Assembly (NCBI GenBank): GCA_004558955.1
Contig: SFZC01000140.1
Span: 1 to 6,503, forward strand
Origin: a bacterium
GTDB lineage: Bacteria; Cyanobacteriota; Vampirovibrionia; Gastranaerophilales; Gastranaerophilaceae
Length of the DNA stretch: 6,503 bases
Reading direction: 5' to 3'
Shown here: positions 1 through 4,544 of the stretch, piece by piece
How the letters are laid out: each line of letters opens with the position of its first letter
Position numbering within the stretch: the stretch's first letter is position 1
Notes under the pieces: model-generated
Seen by the model: the letters and a program-made list of their open reading frames with translations, nothing else
Databases searched by the model: none
Told to the model about the DNA's origin: nothing
Program-made: the position numbers and the translations under genes

Positions 1-28
1 TATGAAAAAAAAACTACCTTATCCAATA
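1..28. repeat. Inverted copy of 172-198 at the left edge
   Basis: Bases 1-28 equal the reverse complement of 172-198 except for one extra A in the A-run (nine against eight). Identity begins at base 1 and stops at 28. On the minus strand the cotJC sequence runs ...GATATTGGA and then switches into the opposite-strand copy of its own 5' end; TATTGGA is shared at the switch. This is the pattern of a microhomology fold-back. Confidence 0.85.
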
Positions 29-207
29 TCATTTAACAAAGCACGCCCCTCATCAGTTGGCATTGTAAACTTTTGACTAAAATATCTTAAAGCTGCACCA
101 AGTTCACCAGCATAGCCACCATATTGTGTAATAATATATTTTGCAAGTTTAACATTCTTTTTTCGAATATTTATTGGATAAGGTAGTTTTTTTTCATATT
201 TAAACAT
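19..207 (-). CDS. cotJC: CotJC-type manganese catalase, N-terminal fragment running off the window
   Basis: The 62 readable residues match the start of CotJC/dimanganese catalase proteins. They contain YEKKLPYPI near the N-terminus, then LAKYIITQYGG, then GELGAALRYFSQKFTMP, then LLNDIG. In this family the Glu of the GEL motif (residue 35 here) is a manganese ligand. The next ligands lie in the IGTEELAH motif, which should follow immediately but is missing. The likely role is disproportionation of hydrogen peroxide by a di-manganese centre; in spore formers the protein is a coat component. The start at 207 has a strong GGGAGG Shine-Dalgarno nine bases upstream and overlaps the end of cotJB by 8 bases (ATGTTTAA), the usual cotJB-cotJC coupling. 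The stop at 19-21 lies in bases that are an inverted copy of 172-198, so it is probably a junction artefact: true coding sequence ends around 22-28. The family call is confident; truncation in the living cell is not. Confidence 0.85.
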   Translation of the reverse strand: MFKYEKKLPYPINIRKKNVKLAKYIITQYGGYAGELGAALRYFSQKFTMPTDEGRALLNDIG

Positions 208-541
208 CTTTCTTTACCTCCCATGGCCAAAGACCACTTTCCCAAGTATAAGAACCATTTACATCTTTACTTAACTCTAAAACTTCATATTTTTCTGAAT
301 ATAAGCAAGTTAATTCGTTTAACTCAATCACATATTTTTTAAATAATTCATATACATCGCGATCATCTGGGCACAAATCCAAATACAAATTTAAATCTGC
401 AACTGCATGTGATAACTCTCTTATTTTAAGCATCAATTTTTCTTTTTCAGTTGTTGCTACAAGTTCTCTCGGCTTGTAATTTTTATCGCTGTCATCAACC
501 CACAAATATACTAAATCTATTTTCAAATCGTCAATTTTCAT
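200..541 (-). CDS. cotJB: CotJB-domain protein with an N-terminal extension
   Basis: The protein has 113 residues. Residues ~37-113 fit the CotJB domain: KIRELSHAVADLNLYLDLCP (38-57), then a charged helical stretch, and the characteristic Trp-Pro-Trp-Glu near the C-terminus (GLWPWEVKKDV). CotJB is normally about 80-90 residues and would begin near Met37. The first ~36 residues are extra and contain IDLVYLWVDDSD, which resembles conserved region 1 of Stealth phosphotransferases (IDxVYxWVDGSD). The long start at 541 is preferred because AGAGGA lies five bases upstream, whereas Met37 (431-433) has only a purine-rich, poor site. In Bacillus CotJB is a small coat protein encoded with CotJC; in a non-sporulating host its role is unknown and may be as a partner of the catalase. 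The gene overlaps cotJC by 8 bases and starts 31 bases after the recombinase-like gene. The C-terminal assignment is firm; the meaning of the extension is open. Confidence 0.8.
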   Translation of the reverse strand: MKIDDLKIDLVYLWVDDSDKNYKPRELVATTEKEKLMLKIRELSHAVADLNLYLDLCPDDRDVYELFKKYVIELNELTCLYSEKYEVLELSKDVNGSYTWESGLWPWEVKKDV

Positions 542-572
542 AAAAATCCTCTTTCTTCCTCAAATATCTTTC

Positions 573-1103
573 TTATAGTGAAATTCCATGCCTGTACCTA
601 AGGTTTAAATTCTCTTCAACATCTATATACTTTAGAGCTTGGACTACCGTTCCTTGATTAAATAACCATTGCAGGTATGATAAATCCTTATACTTTTGGT
701 AATAGTGGTAGCCAAATGTTTTTCTCCATGACGAGGCAGAATATTTATTGTTCAGTCCTAGTTCCAGGCAAATTTCTTTAAATCGGTAAAACACTGTTAC
801 TCTATCTATAGGTTTTCCTTTTTGGTTGCAAAAGAGTACTTCTTCGGGGTGTTTGTCTTTTGTAAATTCTTTGATGGCTTCGACCAATTCGTCACTTAGC
901 GGTAAGGTTTTGTCTTTTCCTATATTCAAATAATATTTGTCCTTGACGTCCTTAACCTTCAATTCCAGCAAGGTTTTTAGGTTTATTCCAGTGTTTATCG
1001 CAAGCAAAAACATCAGGTAATCCCTAAATTGTCCCTTTTTCAGATATAATTCTTTGATTTGGTTTATTATTTCAATTTCTTTTATCGGCAAGCTTGTATT
1101 CAT
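573..1103 (-). CDS. Degenerate stand-alone tyrosine recombinase (phage integrase family) catalytic domain
   Basis: This 176-residue protein covers only the catalytic domain of a tyrosine recombinase and has no SAM-like core-binding domain. Recognisable blocks are NTGINLKTLLELKVKDV (37-53), equivalent to the TGLRxSELLxL block; SSWRKTFGYHYY (124-135), equivalent to HSLRKTFGYH; LQWLFNQG (144-151), equivalent to the LNH block; and LKYIDV (157-162), equivalent to the RYIG block. Of the usual R-K-H-R-H/W-Y set, the second Arg (R127), the Tyr (Y159) and possibly a Lys (63 or 65) are kept. The first Arg is Asn41, the HxxR His is Ser124, and the second His is Gln150. It is therefore probably not a normal recombinase. 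It may be a DNA-binding or regulatory derivative, or a decaying relic of a mobile element, although the frame is fully open. It follows the HTH gene by 21 bases and precedes cotJB by 31. The start at 1103 has only a weak GGA nearby. Confidence 0.78.
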   Translation of the reverse strand: MNTSLPIKEIEIINQIKELYLKKGQFRDYLMFLLAINTGINLKTLLELKVKDVKDKYYLNIGKDKTLPLSDELVEAIKEFTKDKHPEEVLFCNQKGKPIDRVTVFYRFKEICLELGLNNKYSASSWRKTFGYHYYQKYKDLSYLQWLFNQGTVVQALKYIDVEENLNLRYRHGISL

Positions 1104-1124
1104 AATTCCAATTCTTTGTTGGTC

Positions 1125-1322
1125 TTAAATCTCAAATAAATAATCTAAACTTAATGTCGGTTGGCTCAATAATCTTCGGATTGTTTTCATTTCTATCAGG
1201 TCAAAGTCTGATTTACCGGCAAGTTTGTTGTTCAATGTCTTGCAAGTCATTTTTAATTCCCCTGCCAAATCCGTAACCCTGATATCTCGTCTTGTTAATT
1301 CAGCTTTTAAATTGTTAAACAT
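1125..1322 (-). CDS. Small phage-type helix-turn-helix DNA-binding protein
   Basis: This 65-residue protein is a single Cro/CI-like helix-turn-helix domain. MFNNLKAELTRRDIRVTDLA forms the first helices, ELKMTCKTLNNKLAGK (about 22-37) holds the turn and recognition helix, and it ends in LSLDYLFEI, as in many short prophage regulators of this length. It likely binds DNA as a dimer and may control its own operon. The start at 1322 has GTGGGG about five bases upstream. It is the first gene of the minus-strand run into the recombinase-like gene, cotJB and cotJC. A promoter with a consensus -35 (1436-1441) lies about 85 bases upstream, leaving a long leader. Its targets are unknown. HTH identity is confident from the fold pattern; no more specific function can be read. 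Confidence 0.78.
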   Translation of the reverse strand: MFNNLKAELTRRDIRVTDLAGELKMTCKTLNNKLAGKSDFDLIEMKTIRRLLSQPTLSLDYLFEI

Positions 1323-1511
1323 ATTTACCCCACTTTTTCTATTTTGTTCTTTTAATTAAGAAAATTTTACATTGATTTTTCGTATTTATTTAATATTTAT
1401 TATGCACAATATATATTATGTTGAATATTTAAACATGTCAAGTAAGCACTTTTTAAACCATAAAATTGTTACATTTTAAGACTTTTGCACAACTAAAACC
1501 ACTCCTACTAA
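1323..1511. other. AT-rich divergent control region between two HTH genes
   Basis: No gene is visible in this stretch, which carries the minus-strand operon promoter and the spacer up to the plus-strand XRE promoter. TATTATG occurs twice 16 bases apart (1398-1404 and 1414-1420), the second copy overlapping the minus-strand -10. TTTAAAC also recurs within about 25 bases (near 1428 and 1453). These could be operator half-sites for one of the flanking regulators, but in such AT-rich DNA chance repeats are likely. Confidence 0.35.
1413..1441 (-). promoter_or_regulatory. Promoter for the HTH-recombinase-cotJBC operon
   Basis: On the minus strand a perfect TTGACA (1436-1441) is followed, after exactly 17 bases, by TAATAT (1413-1418), a 4/6 match to the -10 consensus. 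Transcription would begin near 1406, leaving a leader of about 84 bases before the ATG at 1322. The spacer is extremely AT-rich, so the -10 could slide by a base or two. Confidence 0.55.
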
Positions 1512-1540
1512 TTGCAAAAAGAATTTATAAATAATAAAAT
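1512..1540 (+). promoter_or_regulatory. Promoter for the XRE regulator gene
   Basis: TTGCAA (1512-1517) and TAAAAT (1535-1540) are separated by 17 bases. Transcription would start near 1547, about 15 bases before the ATG at 1562, with the G-run ribosome site (GGGGGGAA, 1551-1558) in the short leader. Confidence 0.6.
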
Positions 1541-1561
1541 ATACTCGTAGGGGGGAATGAA

Positions 1562-1930
1562 ATGAAAAATTTGGCACAAATGATGCGATTGTACAAAGCA
1601 AAGTTAAATCTCACAAACGAAGAGATTGCAATGCAAACAGGGCTACCGACAAATACAGTTGCCAGAATTTGCTCAGGCAGAACAAAATCCCCGAAACTCG
1701 AAACGCTCCGCAAAATTGCCAAAGTTTTTGATATCACTATTGAAGAATTGAGCGGTGGTGAAGGTGATGCCGTTGAACCTTACTATTTGGACAAAAAGAC
1801 TGCCGAATTGGCACTAAAAATAAAAAATGACTCGCAATATGCCGTATTGTTGGAATTAACTCGTGAACTGCAAAAAGAAGACATTGATGCTCTCGTTGGT
1901 ATAGTAAAAGCAATAAAACGTAACAGATAG
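1562..1930 (+). CDS. XRE-family transcriptional regulator
   Basis: This 122-residue protein has an N-terminal HTH_3 domain (about residues 8-62). MRLYKAKLNLTNEEIAMQTG is followed by the recognition segment LPTNTVARICSGRTKSP and LETLRKIAKVFDITIEEL, the standard ending of Xre/CI domains. A short C-terminal helical tail (about 74-122, including ALLELTRELQKEDIDALVG in approximate form) is like those that follow the HTH in many small Xre regulators and probably mediates dimerisation. It is a cytoplasmic DNA-binding protein. The start at 1562 is set by a G-rich ribosome site just upstream and by its own promoter. It is transcribed away from the HTH-cotJ operon and toward ferritin, so it could control either or itself. 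Nothing in the sequence identifies the ligand or target genes. Confidence 0.85.
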   Translation: MKNLAQMMRLYKAKLNLTNEEIAMQTGLPTNTVARICSGRTKSPKLETLRKIAKVFDITIEELSGGEGDAVEPYYLDKKTAELALKIKNDSQYAVLLELTRELQKEDIDALVGIVKAIKRNR

Positions 1931-1965
1931 TTATTGTTGTAATAAAAATTTTAAATCTCAGGCGA

Positions 1966-2032
1966 TGCCGTGACCTACGTTTTGGCTTTGTGATATGTGT
2001 TCTGTAAGTGTAAAAACTTGGTAGGTTCACCG
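1966..2032. repeat. Imperfect long inverted repeat downstream of the XRE gene
   Basis: The arms GTGACCTAC (1970-1978) and GTAGGTTCAC (2021-2030) are complementary apart from one bulged base, with weaker pairing continuing inward (GTTTT against AAAAC). The loop is about 42 bases. There is no T-run after it, so it is not a typical intrinsic terminator. It immediately precedes the compound palindromic element at 2037 and may be part of that mobile repeat or a structured RNA tail of the XRE transcript. Confidence 0.4.
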
Positions 2033-2036
2033 ATTA

Positions 2037-2183
2037 GTCACTCTGAACTTGATTCAGAGTCTGTTTGCCAAGATTGTACAAGCTTGATATTTATTGAAAC
2101 AGATTCTGAATAAGATAAAATCTACGCAATTAAAATTGCTCGATTTTTAATCTTTTCACGATTTTTAATCTTTTCAGAATGAC
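2037..2183. repeat. Compound palindromic (REP/MITE-like) element, copy A
   Basis: The unit begins GTCACTCTGAA (2037-2047) and ends TTCAGAATGAC (2173-2183), an inverted match of 10/11. The left part is a perfect 8-bp hairpin with a CTTGA loop (2040-2060). Its tail, ending TCTGTTT, pairs with AAACAGATTCTGAAT (from 2097) with one mismatch over 15 bases. The right part is a second long hairpin (2103-2122 with 2160-2180) enclosing GCAATT-AA-AATTGC (2126-2139). It shares architecture and the 17-base core AAACAGATTCTGAATAA (2097-2113) with 5965-6093, so it is a dispersed genomic repeat. No protein is encoded. It occupies most of the 327-base gap between the XRE gene and ferritin and could affect transcription between them. 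Confidence 0.7.
2141..2176. repeat. Tandem 18-bp direct repeat inside copy A
   Basis: CGATTTTTAATCTTTTCA occurs at 2141-2158 and again, back to back and identical, at 2159-2176. The same 18 bases recur at 5914-5931 after waaA. This is a duplicated arm of the right-hand hairpin of the compound element. Confidence 0.85.
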
Positions 2184-2202
2184 GATATATTTTGTTCTTC
2201 TA

Positions 2203-2231
2203 TTGTTTTCGATTTTCTTTCATGTTATACT
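2203..2231 (+). promoter_or_regulatory. Ferritin promoter with extended -10
   Basis: TTGTTT (2203-2208) and TATACT (2226-2231) are 17 bases apart, and the -10 is preceded by TGT, giving an extended -10. The start site would be near 2238, about 20 bases before the chosen ATG. No clear Fur- or PerR-like operator is evident. Confidence 0.6.
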
Positions 2232-2257
2232 CTTGCGTGTAGAAAGGAATGGGTATT

Positions 2258-2767
2258 ATGATGGATTCAAATTTGGTGGAAGAATTTAATATTCAAATTA
2301 ACAAAGAATTATTCTCTGAATATCTTTATTTGGCTATGAAAGCCTGTTTTCAAGAAATGAATTTGCAAGGTTTTGTAAATTGGTTTGATGTTCAGGTTCA
2401 AGAAGAACACGCTCATGCTATGGGCATGTTTGATTATCTTAACGAAAGAGGTTACAAAGCAGATTTGAGAGCGATTGAGGCTCCTGTTGTTGACGGAACA
2501 ACTCCGCTTGAAATCTTTGAGCAAGTTCTTAAACACGAAGAATATGTAACCTCAAGAATTAATGAAATGGCTGATGTTGCGGAAGAGGTTAAAGACCGTG
2601 CAGCCTTGAAATTCTTAGATTGGTACATTAACGAACAAGTTGAAGAAGAAGCAAACGTAGGCGGTGTTTTGACAACTCTTAAACTTATCGGTGAAGACAA
2701 AAATGCTTTGTTGTTATTAGACAAAGACCTTGCAACAAGAACTTTTGTTGCTCCGGTTATCGGCTAG
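2258..2767 (+). CDS. ftnA: Bacterial non-haem ferritin
   Basis: This is a four-helix-bundle iron-storage protein of 169 residues, the usual FtnA size. It forms a 24-mer cage in the cytoplasm, oxidises Fe(II) at a di-iron centre and stores it as mineral, consuming peroxide or oxygen. From Met at 2258 the ferroxidase residues fall at Glu17 (NKELFSEYLYLAM), Glu50 and His53 (QEEHAHAM), Glu94 (KHEEYV) and Glu126/Gln127 with Glu129/130 (NEQVEEE), the same numbers as in E. coli FtnA. This supports that start over the in-frame ATG at 2249, which directly abuts the AAAGGA ribosome site (2243-2248); the 2258 start has a 9-base spacing, and an ATG at 2261 is also possible. The gene is monocistronic: its own promoter upstream and a strong terminator downstream. 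There is no bacterioferritin-type haem-ligand evidence. Confidence 0.93.
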   Translation: MMDSNLVEEFNIQINKELFSEYLYLAMKACFQEMNLQGFVNWFDVQVQEEHAHAMGMFDYLNERGYKADLRAIEAPVVDGTTPLEIFEQVLKHEEYVTSRINEMADVAEEVKDRAALKFLDWYINEQVEEEANVGGVLTTLKLIGEDKNALLLLDKDLATRTFVAPVIG

Positions 2768-2788
2768 TCTCAACGCAAAATTTATAGT

Positions 2789-2826
2789 AAAAGGTTCGTC
2801 AAAAACTGAAATTTGGCGAACTTTTT
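2789..2826. terminator. Bidirectional intrinsic terminator between ferritin and the flavoprotein gene
   Basis: Bases 2789-2803 pair with 2812-2826 as an uninterrupted 15-bp stem (two G-U wobbles as drawn for the plus-strand RNA) around an 8-base loop. The stem has an A-rich left flank and ends in a run of T (2822-2826, then ATTTT). It lies 22 bases after the ferritin stop and reaches the stop codon of the convergent minus-strand gene (2825-2827), so it probably ends both transcripts. Confidence 0.85.
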
Positions 2827-3991
2827 ATTTTGAACAAATACTTTCAGCAACGATAAAACCGGTTGTCCAACAGTTTTGCAAATTGAATCCGCCACAAAAT
2901 CCGTCAATATCCAAAATCTCACCGCAAAAATACAAATTCGGATAATTCTTTGCTTCTAAAGTCTTGGAGTTAACTTCTTTTAAATCAACTCCCCCGCAAG
3001 TTACGACCTCGCCTTCATTTGCCTTTGCCGTTATTTTAATTTCAAAATCAGTCAAGGCGAAATAAATTTTGTCCCGAATTTTTCCGTTAATCTTGTGACA
3101 TTCGGTTTCTTCCTCAATGTTTAATTCCTTTAAAAGATACTGTGCAAAAGACTTTGGCACAAGATTTCCGAGCAAATTTTTTATTGATTTGTGCGGATTT
3201 TTGTTTAACAAATCTTGCAAATCGAAATCCTCTAAAAACCTGAAACGCAAGGCATAAGGCATATTATCACGAGCCTTTATTGAAGAAATTTTATAAATCA
3301 AAGGTCCTGAAATTCCCTTGTGCGTAAACAAAACATTTTCTTGTAAAATTGTTTTATCGAGTTTTACTTTGACGTTTTTCAAACTTACGCCTGAAATTTC
3401 CGAAAAATCCTTTTCCGTAATCAACCCGACCAAAGATTTTGTTTGTGGAATAATTTTTATGTCCAAATCTTTTAATAACTTAGTGCCGGCATGACCTCCT
3501 ATTGCCACCACAACAACATCAAAAGCGTAAGTCGATTTATTGGTTTTGATTTTGTAACCGTTCTCAAGTCTTGAAAGTTCCAACACTTCTTCTTTTATTT
3601 TATGGACGTTTGAAATTGATTTCAAAAACTTTTCTCGTACTTCGCTTGCCGAATTTGAGGTTGGAAAAATTCTGTTATCCTCTTGGGTGTAAGTTTGAAT
3701 CCCGAGAGAATTCATAAATTCTAAGGTTTGAGAAGTCGAAAATCTTGAAAAAAGTGAGTACAAAAACTTTTCACCACGAGGATAATTTTTTGCAAGTTGT
3801 TTGAAATCGTATTCGGCATGTGCCAAATTGCAACGTCCGCCACCTGTCGGCAAAAGAGTTCTCAAAAAATTTCCCTTGTCAAAAAGGGTAACCTCAAAAC
3901 CGAAATCGGATAAAAATTTTGCAGCAGCACAACCCGCAGGCCCGCCACCGATAATGGCTATTGTTTTATTAGAAATTGACTCTTGTGCCAT
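2825..3991 (-). CDS. HI0933/YhiN/BaiN-family FAD-dependent oxidoreductase
   Basis: This is a cytoplasmic flavoprotein of 388 residues, normal for the HI0933-like family. Seen in order are the Rossmann motif IIGGGPAG (13-20) followed by the FAD-ribose acidic end VTLFDK (34-39); the family-specific GGGRCNLAH (50-58); FTHKGISGP in the middle; and near the C-terminus GGVDLKEVNSKTLEAK and CGEILDIDGFCGGFNLQ (356-372), which form the second half of the FAD site. Members include E. coli YhiN and the BaiN proteins linked to bile-acid metabolism in some gut clostridia, but the physiological substrate of most is unknown, so none is claimed here. The start is taken at 3991 (MAQESISNKTIAIIGGG). Upstream in-frame initiation at 4036 would be a TTG inside folK and is unlikely. 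The gene overlaps the folK end by 23 bases, has no strong ribosome site and is probably translated by coupling. Confidence 0.88.
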   Translation of the reverse strand: MAQESISNKTIAIIGGGPAGCAAAKFLSDFGFEVTLFDKGNFLRTLLPTGGGRCNLAHAEYDFKQLAKNYPRGEKFLYSLFSRFSTSQTLEFMNSLGIQTYTQEDNRIFPTSNSASEVREKFLKSISNVHKIKEEVLELSRLENGYKIKTNKSTYAFDVVVVAIGGHAGTKLLKDLDIKIIPQTKSLVGLITEKDFSEISGVSLKNVKVKLDKTILQENVLFTHKGISGPLIYKISSIKARDNMPYALRFRFLEDFDLQDLLNKNPHKSIKNLLGNLVPKSFAQYLLKELNIEEETECHKINGKIRDKIYFALTDFEIKITAKANEGEVVTCGGVDLKEVNSKTLEAKNYPNLYFCGEILDIDGFCGGFNLQNCWTTGFIVAESICSK

Positions 3992-4475
3992 ATAAAAATA
4001 CCATTTCAGGGTTTTCCAAATCGTTGTGCATTTCAACTATATTTTTATGTAATACCGGATGCACAAATTCAGGGTTAAGTTCAAGCATCGGAACAAGCGT
4101 AAATGCTCTCAAATGAACATATTTGTGCGGAATTGTTAAATTCTCTTCGTTGATAACTTCTTTGCCATAAAACAAAATATCTATATCAATCGTGCGGTCT
4201 TCATAGTCATGAGAAGAATGTTTTTCTCTCCCTAATTGTTTTTCCACACGTTGACAAATTTCTAAAAGTTCTTGCGGTGAATATTGTGTTTTAATTTCAA
4301 CAACAGCATTAACAAACCAAGTTTTTGTGTTCATGTTCCACGGTTCTGTTTCATAAAAAGCCGAAGTTCTGACAATAGAAATCTTTTCGTCCCCGCCAAG
4401 CAGTGCTGCAGCCTGTTGGACAAAACCGATTCTGTCGCCTTTATTCGAACCTAAACTTAAATATGCTATTGCCAT
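3969..4475 (-). CDS. folK: 2-amino-4-hydroxy-6-hydroxymethyldihydropteridine pyrophosphokinase (HPPK)
   Basis: FolK transfers pyrophosphate from ATP to 6-hydroxymethyl-7,8-dihydropterin, the step before dihydropteroate synthase in folate synthesis. The protein is 168 residues, typical for a single-domain HPPK. Visible motifs are LSLGSNKGDR (6-15), YETEPW (41-46), WFVNAVVEI (53-61) and the signature LGREKHSSHDYEDRTIDIDI (81-100). Asp97 and Asp99 correspond to the two magnesium-binding aspartates, and Arg83 and Arg94 to the catalytic arginines. PHKYVHLRAFTLVPMLEL follows, as expected. The common Gly-Pro before the signature Arg is Glu-Asp here, a modest change. No folB or folP is adjacent. The start at 4475 has AGGA only two bases away and sits 6 bases from a -10 box, so initiation may be leaderless. 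It heads a two-gene operon with the flavoprotein gene. Confidence 0.93.
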   Translation of the reverse strand: MAIAYLSLGSNKGDRIGFVQQAAALLGGDEKISIVRTSAFYETEPWNMNTKTWFVNAVVEIKTQYSPQELLEICQRVEKQLGREKHSSHDYEDRTIDIDILFYGKEVINEENLTIPHKYVHLRAFTLVPMLELNPEFVHPVLHKNIVEMHNDLENPEMVFLYGTRVNF

Positions 4476-4481
4476 ATCCTG

Positions 4482-4510
4482 ATTTTATAAATTTTTGTAT
4501 CTATTGTCAA
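4482..4510 (-). promoter_or_regulatory. folK promoter, probably leaderless
   Basis: Minus-strand TTGACA (4505-4510) is followed after 17 bases by TAAAAT (4482-4487), a near-consensus promoter. Only six bases separate the -10 from the folK ATG (4473-4475), so the expected first transcribed base is at or next to the A of ATG. Confidence 0.7.
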
Positions 4511-4531
4511 CATGTTTCTATTTCTTTGATG

Positions 4532-4537
4532 TATAAT
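4532..4537 (+). promoter_or_regulatory. Consensus -10 box in front of waaA
   Basis: A perfect TATAAT lies seven bases before the ATG at 4545. The -35 position (about 4508-4514) has no good match; TTGTCA at 4504-4509 is too far upstream (22-base spacing) and overlaps the divergent folK -35. If used, it would give a leaderless waaA mRNA from the ATG at 4545, or a leader of about 50 bases if translation starts at 4596. Confidence 0.5.
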
Positions 4538-4544
4538 TTTTTGT

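Noticed and set aside
1737..2030. A 97-codon minus-strand frame opposite the XRE gene
   Set aside because: It is antisense to a well-supported HTH gene and shows the irregular composition of a shadow frame.
2730..2945. A plus-strand frame continuing past the ferritin stop
   Set aside because: It overlaps the ferritin end, the strong terminator and the flavoprotein gene on the other strand; no ribosome site or domain.
3992..4036. A longer flavoprotein start giving 15 extra residues
   Set aside because: The initiator would be TTG deep inside folK, and the family normally starts shortly before the GxGxxG motif, as from 3991.
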